A stretch of DNA of 64,000 bases from Prauserella muralis (lineage in GTDB: Bacteria; Actinomycetota; Actinomycetes; Mycobacteriales; Pseudonocardiaceae), in the NCBI RefSeq assembly GCF_003202285.1, contig NZ_MASW01000002.1, positions 1,426,001 to 1,490,000 on the forward strand. The letters run 5' to 3'. Position 1 is the first letter of the stretch; each line of letters starts with the position of its first letter. The notes under the pieces are model-generated. The model was not told the DNA's origin. It ran no database searches and saw nothing but the letters and a program-made list of their open reading frames with translations. This document shows positions 48,739 through 58,161 of this stretch, piece by piece. Position numbers and translations under genes: made by a program.

Positions 48739-51700
48739 GTGACCGTTGCAGGAGAAGGCCAAGTGCCTGTGGGCAAGCTCCTCGGCCGGCAGAGCCCGAA
48801 GCCGCCGCGGTGGCGAGCCCTGACGCGGTGGCGCGACTGGAGCCTCCCGGTCAAGCTCGGTGCCGTCACGCTCATCCCGATCGTCATCGCGCTCGTGCTG
48901 GGCGGGCTCACGTTCAGCAACCAGCTGGAGCGCTCCGACCGCTACGACCGCGTCGACCAGCTCGCGCGGCTCGGCGCGGCCACGGGGACGCTGCTCGACG
49001 GGTTGCAGCGCGAGCGCACCCGCACCGCCGAGGCGCTCACCGCGGGCTCGGGCGCGAACTCCCCGGAGCTGCGGCAGGTCCGCGGCGAGGTGGATCGCGC
49101 GATCGCTCCCACGCGGTCCGCGCTCGACGCGGCCGCCGAGGCCGACGGCGGGCTCGCCGCCCCGCGCGCCGCCGTCACCGAGCAGCTGGGCAAGCTCACC
49201 GACCTGCGCCAGCGGATCCAGGCCGGCCAGGTCGGCACCGTGGACGCGCTCAACGAGTACTCGGCCATCACCTCGGCACTGCTCGATCTCGACACCGCGC
49301 TCGTGGCCGGCATCGGCGACGACGCCATCGGCGGCACCCCCAACGCGCTGCACAACCTGCTCGTCGCCAAGGACGAGGTCTCGGTGCAGCAGGCGCTCAT
49401 CGACTACGGCATCGCCAGGGGCGGGCTCGCGCCGAGCGAGTTCAACCAGCTGCGCACCTCCGAGGTGCGCTTCACCGACCGCATCGCCGACTTCCGCACC
49501 GCCGCGACCGCGGCCCAGCGTCAGGACTTCGACGCCGCCGTGCGCGGTGAGGCCTTCGACGAGCGCGACCGCGTCGTCGAGCGGGTGCTCGCGGGCCAGG
49601 ACTCCGGCAACAGCGACGCCTTCTCCTCGGCGGGCGCGGCGCAGTGGCGCGATGCCTCCGGCACCGTGTTCAACGGTCTCGGCCAGGTGAGCGGGCGCCT
49701 CGCGACCCAGCTGACCTCCACCGCGACGGACCTGGCCGGCGGAGCGAGCGCGAACCTCGGCGTGCTCGCCGTGGTGCTGGTGCTGGCGCTCGCACTTGCC
49801 GTGCTCGTGGTCTTCCTCATCACCCGCCAGCTGCTGCGCTCGCTCAGGCAGCTGCGGTCGAGCGCGCTGGACGTGGCGCACAGGGAGCTGCCCGAGGCGG
49901 TGCGCACGATCCAGGAGGGGCGGTCGCAGAGCACCGAGATCACACCGGTGCCCGTGCGGACCGACGACGAGATCGGCGAGGTGGCCAGGGCCTTCGACGC
50001 CGTGCACTCCGAGGCTCTGCGGCTGGCCGCCGAGCAGGCCGGGATGCGCACCGGCTACGCGAGCGTCTTCGTCAACCTCTCGCGGCGCAGCCAGAGCCTC
50101 GTACAGCGGCAGTTGCAGCTGATCGAGCGGCTCGAGCGGGACGAGGAGGACGCCGACCAGCTGGCCATCCTGTTCCAGCTCGACCACCTGGCCACCCGCA
50201 TGCGGCGCAACAACGAGAACCTGATGGTGCTCTCCGGCGCGGAGCCGGGCCGCCGCTCCGGCCAGCCGGTCACCGTCACCGACGTCCTGCGCGCCGCCGT
50301 GTCGGAGATCGAGCAGTACCAGCGCGTTGTCGTGCGCACCCCGCCGCCCGCCAGGGTCGTCGGCTACGCCGCGGGCGACCTGGTGCGGCTGGTGGCGGAG
50401 CTGCTGGACAACGCCACCGCCTTCTCCGCGCCGGAGACCCAGGTGACGGTCGCTACCCGGCGGATGGACGACGGCTCGCTGTCCATCGACATCCTCGACA
50501 AGGGCATCGGCATGAACGAGGCCGAGGTCGCCGAAGCCAACACGCGGCTCACCGAGGCCGGTTCCGTCGACCTCGCCACGTCGCGGCGGATGGGCCTGTT
50601 CGTGGTGGGCAGGCTCGCCGGACGGCACGGCTTCGGTGTCGCGCTGCACGGCGGCAAGGACATCGTCGGCGTGCGGGCCACCGTCTCGGTGCCCGCCGAG
50701 CTGGTGATGGGCCAGGAGCAGGGCGCGCAGCCCCCCGGCGCCACCACGATGACCCAGCCGCCCGCGCTGCCGCAGCACCCCGAGCCGCAGTCCGCCGCGC
50801 CCGCGCGGCAGGCCCCGGCGCAGGGACCCGGCGCGCTGCCGCGCAGGAAGCCGAACGGCGCGAGCCGCAGCGGCGTCCTGCCCGGCGCTGCCGCGTCCGG
50901 GCAGCAGCCGCCGCCTCCGCCCACCGACAACGAGGTGTCGGGCACGGCCCTGTTCACCCCGATCGGCAGGGAGAAGCAGGACCAGCAGCGCACGCCGCCT
51001 CCCGTCGTCCAGCCTCCGGCCCGCCCGGCGGAGCAGTCCCCGGCGGCGCCGGAGGAGTCCCGGCGCAACGGCGCCGTCGTGCCCGCCGCGGGCACGGCCG
51101 GGCAGCAGGACCCGCCGGCCGCCGACGAGAGCGAGGCCACCGAATCCATGGCGTCGCCGCCCGCGCCACGGCGCGGGCAGCCCGAGGCGGGGTCCACGAC
51201 GCAGCCCGAGTCCAAGCCCGAGACACAGGCCGGAGCGCGCTCCGAGCCCGGCACCGAGGAAGGGCTCAGCGGCAGGGACCTCTTCGAGGCACAGAGCACC
51301 ACGGTGAGCGACTGGTGGAGCGCTGCGACCACGGAGAGCGATGCCCAGCGCAGGGCCCAGCGGATCGCGGAGTCGACGACGGAGACGACACCGATCTTCG
51401 ACGAGATGCTCTCCGCGTGGTTCCGCAGCGTCACCGAGTCGGCGAACGAGAAGTCCGCCGACAAGAGCGACTGGGACTTCGCCGCCGACGAGCGGTGGCG
51501 GACCGTGCAGGCCGTGTCGCAGCGGCAGGCGCCGTCGGACTACACACAGGCCGGGCTGCCCCGGCGGCGGCGCGGCGAGCAACTGCTGCCCGGCAGTGCC
51601 GTCCCCACCACCCCGCCCGCACCGGAGCAGGCCGCCGCACCCGCGCGCAAGGAGATCCCGCCGAGGGACCCCGCGGACGTGCGGGGCAGGCTCAGCAGCT

Positions 51701-52224
51701 TCCAGCAGGGCGTCAACCGGGGCCGCAGGCATCGCAAGCCCGAGCCCGACGCCGCCGGCGGAGCCGGGCAGGCCTCGGCACCGGCGGAGTCCGCGCAGGG
51801 CGCGCGGAGCAACCAGGCTTCAGGCCTGCCGCAACGGCAGCCGAAGAAGCAGGCGCAGACCGGGGAGTCCCGCGAGGGCGCCCCGGCCGACGCCGGCACC
51901 AGTGCCGGGGCAGGCGGCTCCGGCGGCGCACCCGCATCGGGCTGGGCGTTCTCGTCCGACGAGCGGTGGCGGACCGTGCAGGCGGTGTCGGAAGCGACAC
52001 CGTCCAGCTACACGGCGGCGGGCCTGCCGAGGCGCCGCCGCGGGGAACAACTGCTCCCGGGCAGCGTGTCGGCACAGGGCTCGCCGGAGAGCCCGCCACG
52101 GCGGGAGCGGGATCCCGCCGACGTGCGGGGCAGGCTCAGCAGCTTCCAGCAGGGAATTCGCCGAGGCCGGCATCGGACCGCTCAGGCGACCGAGAGCAGT
52201 GATGAGAAAGTGGAGGGTGAATGA
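48739..52224 (+). CDS. Conservon sensor histidine kinase-like protein (CvnA type)
   Basis: 1161 aa from a GTG with GGAGGAGG about 12 nt upstream. First membrane helix at about 38-58 (VKLGAVTLIPIVIALVLGGLTF), an extracellular nitrate/nitrite-sensor-like helical domain (about 60-330), second helix (LGVLAVVLVLALALAVLVVFLITRQ), HAMP, and a GHKL ATPase domain (LVRLVAELLDNATAFSAPETQV, DKGIGMNEAEV, RRMGLFVVGRLAGRHGFGV). The His-containing phosphoacceptor motif of ordinary kinases is not obvious, as is usual in conservons. The Pro/Ala-rich C-terminus contains two related modules of about 80 aa, starting near residues 913 and 1070. It overlaps the Roadblock gene as ATGA. Confidence 0.93.
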   Translation: MTVAGEGQVPVGKLLGRQSPKPPRWRALTRWRDWSLPVKLGAVTLIPIVIALVLGGLTFSNQLERSDRYDRVDQLARLGAATGTLLDGLQRERTRTAEALTAGSGANSPELRQVRGEVDRAIAPTRSALDAAAEADGGLAAPRAAVTEQLGKLTDLRQRIQAGQVGTVDALNEYSAITSALLDLDTALVAGIGDDAIGGTPNALHNLLVAKDEVSVQQALIDYGIARGGLAPSEFNQLRTSEVRFTDRIADFRTAATAAQRQDFDAAVRGEAFDERDRVVERVLAGQDSGNSDAFSSAGAAQWRDASGTVFNGLGQVSGRLATQLTSTATDLAGGASANLGVLAVVLVLALALAVLVVFLITRQLLRSLRQLRSSALDVAHRELPEAVRTIQEGRSQSTEITPVPVRTDDEIGEVARAFDAVHSEALRLAAEQAGMRTGYASVFVNLSRRSQSLVQRQLQLIERLERDEEDADQLAILFQLDHLATRMRRNNENLMVLSGAEPGRRSGQPVTVTDVLRAAVSEIEQYQRVVVRTPPPARVVGYAAGDLVRLVAELLDNATAFSAPETQVTVATRRMDDGSLSIDILDKGIGMNEAEVAEANTRLTEAGSVDLATSRRMGLFVVGRLAGRHGFGVALHGGKDIVGVRATVSVPAELVMGQEQGAQPPGATTMTQPPALPQHPEPQSAAPARQAPAQGPGALPRRKPNGASRSGVLPGAAASGQQPPPPPTDNEVSGTALFTPIGREKQDQQRTPPPVVQPPARPAEQSPAAPEESRRNGAVVPAAGTAGQQDPPAADESEATESMASPPAPRRGQPEAGSTTQPESKPETQAGARSEPGTEEGLSGRDLFEAQSTTVSDWWSAATTESDAQRRAQRIAESTTETTPIFDEMLSAWFRSVTESANEKSADKSDWDFAADERWRTVQAVSQRQAPSDYTQAGLPRRRRGEQLLPGSAVPTTPPAPEQAAAPARKEIPPRDPADVRGRLSSFQQGVNRGRRHRKPEPDAAGGAGQASAPAESAQGARSNQASGLPQRQPKKQAQTGESREGAPADAGTSAGAGGSGGAPASGWAFSSDERWRTVQAVSEATPSSYTAAGLPRRRRGEQLLPGSVSAQGSPESPPRRERDPADVRGRLSSFQQGIRRGRHRTAQATESSDEKVEGE

Positions 52225-52673
52225 CCGCGCCGGATCGGGCTCAGCCCCAGCAGAACCAGTTCGGATGGCTGGTGAACGACTTCGCGGAGCGCGTGCCGGG
52301 AGTGGCCCATGCGGTGGTCGTCTCCGCTGACGGCCTCCTGCTCACCGCGTCCAACCGGCTTCCGCTCGACAGGGCCGACCAGCTCGCCGCGGTGGCGTCC
52401 GGGCTCGTCAGCCTCACTCAGGGTGCCGCGCGCTGCTTCGAGGCCGGCGCGGTGAACGAGACGGTCGTGGAGATGGAACTCGGCATCATGGTGCTGATGT
52501 CCATCAGCGACGGCTCCTGCCTTGCGGTGCTGGCCGCGCCCAACTGCGACATCGGGCAGGTGGCCTACGAGATGACCATGCTCGTCGACCGCGTCGGGCA
52601 GATCCTGACCCCGGAGCTGCGGGCACAGCTGCAGGGCGCGAGCGGCCCGCTGGTCGGAGAGCCGGTGGGATGA
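52221..52673 (+). CDS. Roadblock/LC7 domain protein (CvnB type)
   Basis: 150 aa. The opening FGWLVNDFAERVPGVAHAVVVSADGLLLTASNRLPLDRADQLAAVASGLVSLTQGAARCFEAG is the standard conservon Roadblock domain. Such proteins bind the GTPase of the cluster and may act as its GAP or adaptor, by analogy with MglB. Translationally coupled to the kinase gene through a 4-bp overlap. Confidence 0.95.
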   Translation: MTAPDRAQPQQNQFGWLVNDFAERVPGVAHAVVVSADGLLLTASNRLPLDRADQLAAVASGLVSLTQGAARCFEAGAVNETVVEMELGIMVLMSISDGSCLAVLAAPNCDIGQVAYEMTMLVDRVGQILTPELRAQLQGASGPLVGEPVG

Positions 52674-52680
52674 TCCGACG

Positions 52681-53277
52681 ATGAGCTCGGGGCCCGAACA
52701 CTCCGGCGACGAGGAGTTGAGTACGTTCGCGGACGTCCTCAACGGGTTCCCGCTGGGTTCTGGCCACGGCCGTCGCAAGGACAGCACCACCCCCGACGAG
52801 CCCGGTGAGCACGGTGACCGGGATGCACCCCCAGCTACCGAGGCATCCGGACAGGCCGGTGCGCCCGGCGAGACCGGGTACGCGCCCGGAGAGGAGCAGC
52901 TTGTGTCGGCCGAAGCCATTCCGTTGCACCCGGCGGAAGAGACCGGTTTCGTCCGTCCGTACGCCATCACGGGCGGGCGGACCAAGGCGAACTACGCACT
53001 GGAGCTCGAGACCTTGGTCTCCACTCGAGAGGCCGCCGTGATGGCGGTGCCCGACCAGATCGAGCACCAGCAGATCATGGAACAATGTCGGACCCCACAC
53101 TCGGTCGCCGAGATCGCTGCTACCCTGCGTGTCCCGTTCGGCGTGGCACGAGTCTTGATCAGTGACGCGGCGGATGCCGGCTTGGTCACCGTGCACAGGA
53201 CCATCACCGGCGATGAGGGTGCCGAAGCGCATTTGATGTTGATGGAAAGGGTTTTGAGTGGACTCCGTCGGCTTTAA
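52681..53277 (+). CDS. DUF742 protein (CvnC type)
   Basis: 198 aa. The DUF742 domain is the C-terminal 115 residues: FVRPYAITGGRTKANYALELETLVSTR, EHQQIMEQCRTPHSVAEIAATLRVPFGVARVLISDAADAGLVTVHR (a winged helix-like stretch). The N-terminal 80 residues are acidic and disordered, longer than in many family members. It lies 7 bp after the Roadblock gene and overlaps the GTPase gene by 20 bp. Confidence 0.94.
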   Translation: MSSGPEHSGDEELSTFADVLNGFPLGSGHGRRKDSTTPDEPGEHGDRDAPPATEASGQAGAPGETGYAPGEEQLVSAEAIPLHPAEETGFVRPYAITGGRTKANYALELETLVSTREAAVMAVPDQIEHQQIMEQCRTPHSVAEIAATLRVPFGVARVLISDAADAGLVTVHRTITGDEGAEAHLMLMERVLSGLRRL

Positions 53278-53890
53278 GGCACCGCGCGAGACCGCGCCGA
53301 AGACGATGACGTCGGCCAAGATCGTTGTGGCCGGCGGTTTCGGAGCGGGCAAGACGACGTTCGTCGGATCGGTGTCGGAGATCGTGCCGCTGACCACCGA
53401 GGCGATGATGACCGACGCGAGTGCCGGCATCGACGATCTCGAGGCGACGCCCAACAAGGCGACGACGACGGTCGCCATGGACTTCGGCCGCGTCTCGCTC
53501 GACGACGATCTGATCCTGTACCTGTTCGGCACGCCGGGCCAGCAGCGGTTCTGGTTCATGTGGGACGACCTGGTACGCGGCGCGATCGGCGCCGTCGTCC
53601 TCGCCGACACGAGGCGGCTCGCCGACTCGTTCGCGCCGGTGGACTTCTTCGAGGACCGCGGCCTGCCCTACATCGTGGGTGTCAACACGTTCGACGGCGT
53701 GCTGCACCACGACCTGCAGGACGTGCGCGAGGCGCTGTCGATCGACTCGAGCATCCCCATCGTCCGCTGCGACGCCCGCGACCGGGAGTCCACCAAGCAG
53801 ACGTTGATCACGCTCGTGGAGTACGCGATGCGGCAGTGGATCGCGATGCGCTCGGCAGGCTCGGCGAACCCCACCACCAGCGCCACCTGA
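53258..53890 (+). CDS. Small GTPase of the conservon (CvnD type)
   Basis: 210 aa from a GTG inside the DUF742 gene. G1 motif VVAGGFGAGKTTFVGS, G3 YLFGTPGQQRFWFMWDDLVRGAIGAVVLADTRRL, and a G4-like VGVNTFDG where the usual NKxD is NTFD. With the sensor protein, Roadblock and DUF742 proteins it forms a membrane-associated signalling complex likened to eukaryotic GPCR-G protein modules. In Streptomyces such clusters affect development and antibiotic production. Confidence 0.95.
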   Translation: MDSVGFKAPRETAPKTMTSAKIVVAGGFGAGKTTFVGSVSEIVPLTTEAMMTDASAGIDDLEATPNKATTTVAMDFGRVSLDDDLILYLFGTPGQQRFWFMWDDLVRGAIGAVVLADTRRLADSFAPVDFFEDRGLPYIVGVNTFDGVLHHDLQDVREALSIDSSIPIVRCDARDRESTKQTLITLVEYAMRQWIAMRSAGSANPTTSAT

Positions 53891-53963
53891 ATCGATCCGG
53901 CCCGGCTGAGGTCGCCATCACACCGACACTCGGTTTTAAAAAGGTAGGAAGTCCAAGTATTTT

Positions 53964-53978
53964 GGAGGTATGACCTCC
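53964..53978 (+). promoter_or_regulatory. Hairpin enclosing the icmF ribosome binding site and start codon
   Basis: GGAGGT (53964-53969) and ACCTCC (53973-53978) are perfect complements, and the 3-nt loop is the ATG start codon. The Shine-Dalgarno sequence is also only 1 nt from the ATG. Folding would hide the initiation site. Confidence 0.55.
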
Positions 53979-56900
53979 TCCGAACTGCATCGGCCCGCGC
54001 ACCCCGTTCGGTTCGTGACGGCCGCGAGCCTCTTCGACGGACACGACGCGTCGATCAACATCATGCGGCGCATCCTGCAGTCGCAGGGCGCCGAGGTGGT
54101 CCACCTCGGGCACAACCGCTCGGTGGACGAGGTCGTCACGGCCGCCATCTCGGAGGACGCGCAGGGCGTCGCCATCAGCGCCTACCAGGGCGGGCACGTC
54201 GAGTACTTCACCTACCTCGTGGATCTGCTGCGCGAGCGCGGCGCGGGGCACGTGAAGGTGTTCGGCGGCGGGGGCGGCGTGATCGTGCGCGAGGAGATCG
54301 AGCTGCTGCACTCGCGGGGTGTCGCGCGGATCTTCTCCCCGGACGACGGCCTGGAGATGGGCCTTCCCGGCATGATCAACTCGATGATCCGGGAGTGCGA
54401 CGTCGACCTCGCCGCCGAGCCCGTCGGGTCGGTCGACCGCCTGCTCGCCGGGGATGTGCCCACGCTGGCCAGGACCCTCACCCGCCTCCAGCAGGAGGTG
54501 CTGCCGCAGGACTGGCTGGCCACGATCCGGGAGACCGCGCGGTCGCGGACCGTGCCCGTGCTGGGCATCACCGGCACCGGCGGCTCCGGCAAGTCGTCGC
54601 TCACCGACGAGCTCGTGCGCCGGTTCCGGATCGACCAGGAGGACAAGCTCCGCATCGCGGTGCTGGCTATCGACCCCACGCGGCGCAAGGGCGGTGGCGC
54701 GCTGCTCGGCGACCGGATCCGGATGAACAGCATCGACGGCGAGCGGGTGTTCTTCCGGTCGCTGGCCACCCGCACCGCCAGCGGCGAGATCCCCTCCGGG
54801 CTCGACGACGCCATACTGGCGTGCAAGGCCGCGGGCTTCGACCTCGTCATCGTCGAGACGCCGGGCATCGGCCAGGGCGACGCGGGCATCGTCGACCACG
54901 TCGATCACGCGCTGTACGTGATGACGCCGGAGTTCGGCGCCGCGTCGCAGCTGGAGAAGATCGACATGCTCGACTTCGCCGACGTGGTGGCGATCAACAA
55001 GTTCGAGCGGCGCGGTGCCGAGGACGCGCGCCGGGACGTGGCCCGTCAGCTCGTGCGCAACCGCGAGGAGTTCCACGCCTCGCCCGAGGACATGCCGGTG
55101 TTCGGCACCAGCGCGGCGAAGTTCAACGACGACGGCGTCACCGCCCTGTACGCGCACCTGCGCGACCTGCTGGCAGGCAGCGGGTTGTCGGTCTCGGCCG
55201 GGGTGCTGCCGCCGGTCGAGGGCAAGGTGTCGACCGACCTGAGCACGATCATCCCGGCCTCCCGCACGCGCTACCTGTCCGACATCGCCGAGACCGTGCG
55301 CGCCTACCACCGCAGGACCGCCGAGCAGGTGCGGGCCGTGCGCACGCGCGACCAGCTCGCCGCGGCGCGGGAGGCGCTGGCACAGGCGGGAGCCGACACC
55401 GCCGAGATCGACCGGCTCGTGGAGCGCGCGCAGTCCGATGTGGACGACGCGACGACGCGGCTGCTGGAGCGGTACGCGGAGCTGGCCGAGGCCTACCGGG
55501 GCGAGGAACTGGTGTTCATGGTGCGCGACAAGGAGCTGCGCACCCAGCTGTGGCGCGAGACGCTGTCCGGCAACCGCGTGCCGAGGGTGGCGCTGCCGCG
55601 CTACACCGACGACGGCGAGCTGGTGTCGTTCCTGCGCCGGGAGAACCTGCCGGGCTACTTCCCGTACACCGCGGGGGTCTTCCCGTTCAAGCGGGAGGGT
55701 GAGGACCCGGCCCGGATGTTCGCCGGGGAGGGCGACGCGTTCCGCACCAACCGGCGGTTCAAGTACCTGTCGTCCGACTCCGAGGCCAAGCGGCTGTCCA
55801 CCGCCTTCGACTCGGTGACCCTCTACGGTTTCGACCCGGCGACCCGGCCGGACATCTACGGCAAGGTCGGCACCTCGGGAGTGTCCATCGCGACGCTGGA
55901 GGACATGAAGGCGCTCTACGACGGCTTCGACCTCACCGCGCCCACCACGTCGGTGTCGATGACCATCAACGGCCCGGCGCCGACGATCCTGGCGTTTTTC
56001 CTCAACACCGCCATCGACCAGCGGATGGACGCCTTCCGCGCCGAGCACGGCCGGGAGCCGAGCGCGGAGGAGGCCGCCGGGATCCGCGCGTGGACACTGC
56101 GCCAGGTGCGGGGCACGGTGCAGGCCGACATCCTCAAGGAGGACCAGGGTCAGAACACCTGCATCTTCTCCACCGAGTTCAGCCTGCGCATGATGGCCGA
56201 CATCCAGGAGTGGTTCATCGAGCACGAGGTGCGCAACTTCTACTCGGTGTCGATCTCCGGCTACCACATCGCCGAGGCGGGCGCGAACCCGATCTCGCAG
56301 CTGGCCTTCACGCTGGCCAACGGTTTCACCTACGTGGAGTCCTACCTGGCGCGGGGCATGGACATCGACGACTTCGCGCCGAACCTGTCCTTCTTCTTCT
56401 CCAACGGCATGGACGCCGAGTACTCGGTGCTGGGCCGGGTCGCGCGGCGTATCTGGGCCGTCGCCATGAAGGAACGCTACGGTGCCAACGAGCGCTCGCA
56501 GAAGCTCAAGTACCACGTGCAGACCTCCGGCCGGTCCCTGCACGCGCAGGAGATGAGCTTCAACGACATCCGCACGACCCTGCAGGCGCTGTGCGCGCTG
56601 TACGACAACGCGAACTCGCTGCACACCAACGCCTACGACGAGGCCATCACGACGCCCACCGAGGCGTCCGTGCGACGGGCCATGGCGATCCAGATGATCA
56701 TCAACAAGGAGTGGGGCCTGGCGAAGAACGAGAACCCGCTGCAGGGCTCGTTCATCATCGACGAGCTCACCGACCTGGTCGAGGAGGCGGTGCTCACCGA
56801 GTTCGACCGCATCGCCGAGCGCGGCGGCGTGCTGGGCGCGATGGAGACCGGCTACCAGCGTGGCAAGATCCAGGACGAGTCGATTCTCTACGAGCGGCTC

Positions 56901-57209
56901 AAGCACGACGGGTCGCTGCCGATCGTGGGCGTGAACACCTTCCGCAACCCGCACGCCGACGAGGAGGAGACCGAGGTCGAACTGGCCAGGGCCACCGAGG
57001 AGGAGAAGCAGTCGCAGCTGAGCAGGCTCGCCGACTTCCAGAGGCGGCACCACGACGAGGCCCAGCAGGCGCTCAAGGAGCTCCGGGAGGCCGCGGCCCG
57101 GGGGGACAACGTGTTCGGCGTTCTCATGGACGCCGCCCGCGTGTGCTCGCTGGGCCAGATCACCGAGGCGTTCTTCGAGGTCGGCGGCCAGTACCGGCGC
57201 AACGTCTGA
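53970..57209 (+). CDS. icmF: Fused acyl-CoA mutase IcmF (isobutyryl-CoA mutase type)
   Basis: 1079 aa. Residues about 12-145 form the B12-binding domain with the axial-His motif as FDGHDASINIMRRILQSQG. Residues about 190-430 form the MeaI-type G-protein chaperone (GITGTGGSGKSSLTDELV, AVLAIDPTRRKGGGALLGDRIRMN, IVETPGIGQGDAGI). From about 530 the mutase barrel follows, with TYVESYLARGMDIDDFAPNLSFFFSNGMD. This order is characteristic of IcmF, which interconverts isobutyryl- and n-butyryl-CoA (some members isovaleryl/pivalyl-CoA) using adenosylcobalamin, with GTP-driven repair built in. Methylmalonyl-CoA mutase is excluded by the fusion. Confidence 0.95.
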   Translation: MTSSELHRPAHPVRFVTAASLFDGHDASINIMRRILQSQGAEVVHLGHNRSVDEVVTAAISEDAQGVAISAYQGGHVEYFTYLVDLLRERGAGHVKVFGGGGGVIVREEIELLHSRGVARIFSPDDGLEMGLPGMINSMIRECDVDLAAEPVGSVDRLLAGDVPTLARTLTRLQQEVLPQDWLATIRETARSRTVPVLGITGTGGSGKSSLTDELVRRFRIDQEDKLRIAVLAIDPTRRKGGGALLGDRIRMNSIDGERVFFRSLATRTASGEIPSGLDDAILACKAAGFDLVIVETPGIGQGDAGIVDHVDHALYVMTPEFGAASQLEKIDMLDFADVVAINKFERRGAEDARRDVARQLVRNREEFHASPEDMPVFGTSAAKFNDDGVTALYAHLRDLLAGSGLSVSAGVLPPVEGKVSTDLSTIIPASRTRYLSDIAETVRAYHRRTAEQVRAVRTRDQLAAAREALAQAGADTAEIDRLVERAQSDVDDATTRLLERYAELAEAYRGEELVFMVRDKELRTQLWRETLSGNRVPRVALPRYTDDGELVSFLRRENLPGYFPYTAGVFPFKREGEDPARMFAGEGDAFRTNRRFKYLSSDSEAKRLSTAFDSVTLYGFDPATRPDIYGKVGTSGVSIATLEDMKALYDGFDLTAPTTSVSMTINGPAPTILAFFLNTAIDQRMDAFRAEHGREPSAEEAAGIRAWTLRQVRGTVQADILKEDQGQNTCIFSTEFSLRMMADIQEWFIEHEVRNFYSVSISGYHIAEAGANPISQLAFTLANGFTYVESYLARGMDIDDFAPNLSFFFSNGMDAEYSVLGRVARRIWAVAMKERYGANERSQKLKYHVQTSGRSLHAQEMSFNDIRTTLQALCALYDNANSLHTNAYDEAITTPTEASVRRAMAIQMIINKEWGLAKNENPLQGSFIIDELTDLVEEAVLTEFDRIAERGGVLGAMETGYQRGKIQDESILYERLKHDGSLPIVGVNTFRNPHADEEETEVELARATEEEKQSQLSRLADFQRRHHDEAQQALKELREAAARGDNVFGVLMDAARVCSLGQITEAFFEVGGQYRRNV

Positions 57210-57280
57210 CCCGCACCCGGGTGATGTCGATCGGTGGGGGGCCGGGAACAATCCGCGGGGCCGTGCGGTTTGACGATCAC

Positions 57281-58114
57281 ATGAAGTTCGGTGTCTCGAC
57301 GTTCGTGACCGATGAGGGCATCCGGCCGGACACGCTGGCCACGGCGCTGGAGGACCGCGGGTTCGACTCGCTGTTCCTCGCCGAGCACTCGCACATTCCC
57401 GTCAGCCTGGAGACGCCGTATCCGGGCGGGGGCGAGATGCCGCGCGTCTACTACCGCACGCTCGACCCGTTCGTCGCCCTGACGGCGGCCGCCGCGGGCT
57501 CGCGGAACCTGCTGCTCGGCACCGGGGTCGCCCTGCTCGTCCAGCGCGACCTGTTCCACACCGCGAAGGAGGTCGCCAGCCTCGACCTGCTCTCCGGCGG
57601 GCGTTTCGTGTTCGGCGTCGGTGTCGGCTGGAACCGCGAGGAGATGCGCGACCACGGCACCGACCCGGCCACGCGCGGCGCGCTGCTCAACGAGCAGCTG
57701 CGGGCGCTGAAGACGATCTGGGCCGAGGACGAGGCGGAGTTCCACGGCAAGCACGTCGACTTCGACCCGGTCTACTCGTGGCCCAAGCCCGTGCAGCGGC
57801 CCCACCCGCCCGTCTACATCGGCGGGGAGAGCCCCGCGGCACTGGCCCGGCTGGCCGAGCACGGCGACGGCTGGCTGCCGCGGCCGAACGCGCAGCCCGA
57901 CGAGATCCGGCGCGTGCGCGCCTGGCTCGCCGAGCAGGGCAGGCCGGACATGCCGGTGACGGTCTTCGGCGCGGGCCGCGACGAGGCCAGGATCGCGGGC
58001 TGGGCGGAGGCAGGCGTGGAGCGGGTGACGTTCCTGCTCGGCACCCGGCCGGAGAGCGAGACGCTGCGCAGGCTCGACGAGCTTGCCGTGCTCGCCGAGC
58101 GGCACGCGGGGTAG
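57281..58114 (+). CDS. LLM-class F420-dependent oxidoreductase
   Basis: 277 aa from the ATG at 57281 (a GTG at 57263 is possible). Bacterial luciferase-like fold: FGVSTFVTDEGIRPDTLATALEDRGFDSLFLAEHSHIPVS, LLGTGVALLVQRDLFHTAKEVASLDLLSGGRFVFGVGVGWNREEMRDHG, and RPHPPVYIGGESPAALARLAEHGDGWLPR. These are typical of actinobacterial F420-dependent TIGR03619-type enzymes. Substrate unknown. GGAAC (57245-57249) and GTT (57268-57270), 18 bp apart, resemble a SigR/ECF-type promoter. Confidence 0.92.
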   Translation: MKFGVSTFVTDEGIRPDTLATALEDRGFDSLFLAEHSHIPVSLETPYPGGGEMPRVYYRTLDPFVALTAAAAGSRNLLLGTGVALLVQRDLFHTAKEVASLDLLSGGRFVFGVGVGWNREEMRDHGTDPATRGALLNEQLRALKTIWAEDEAEFHGKHVDFDPVYSWPKPVQRPHPPVYIGGESPAALARLAEHGDGWLPRPNAQPDEIRRVRAWLAEQGRPDMPVTVFGAGRDEARIAGWAEAGVERVTFLLGTRPESETLRRLDELAVLAERHAG

Positions 58115-58161
58115 GTTGGCCGCGGACGGACGACGGCGCGCAGAAGGGGTGGAGAACAGAC

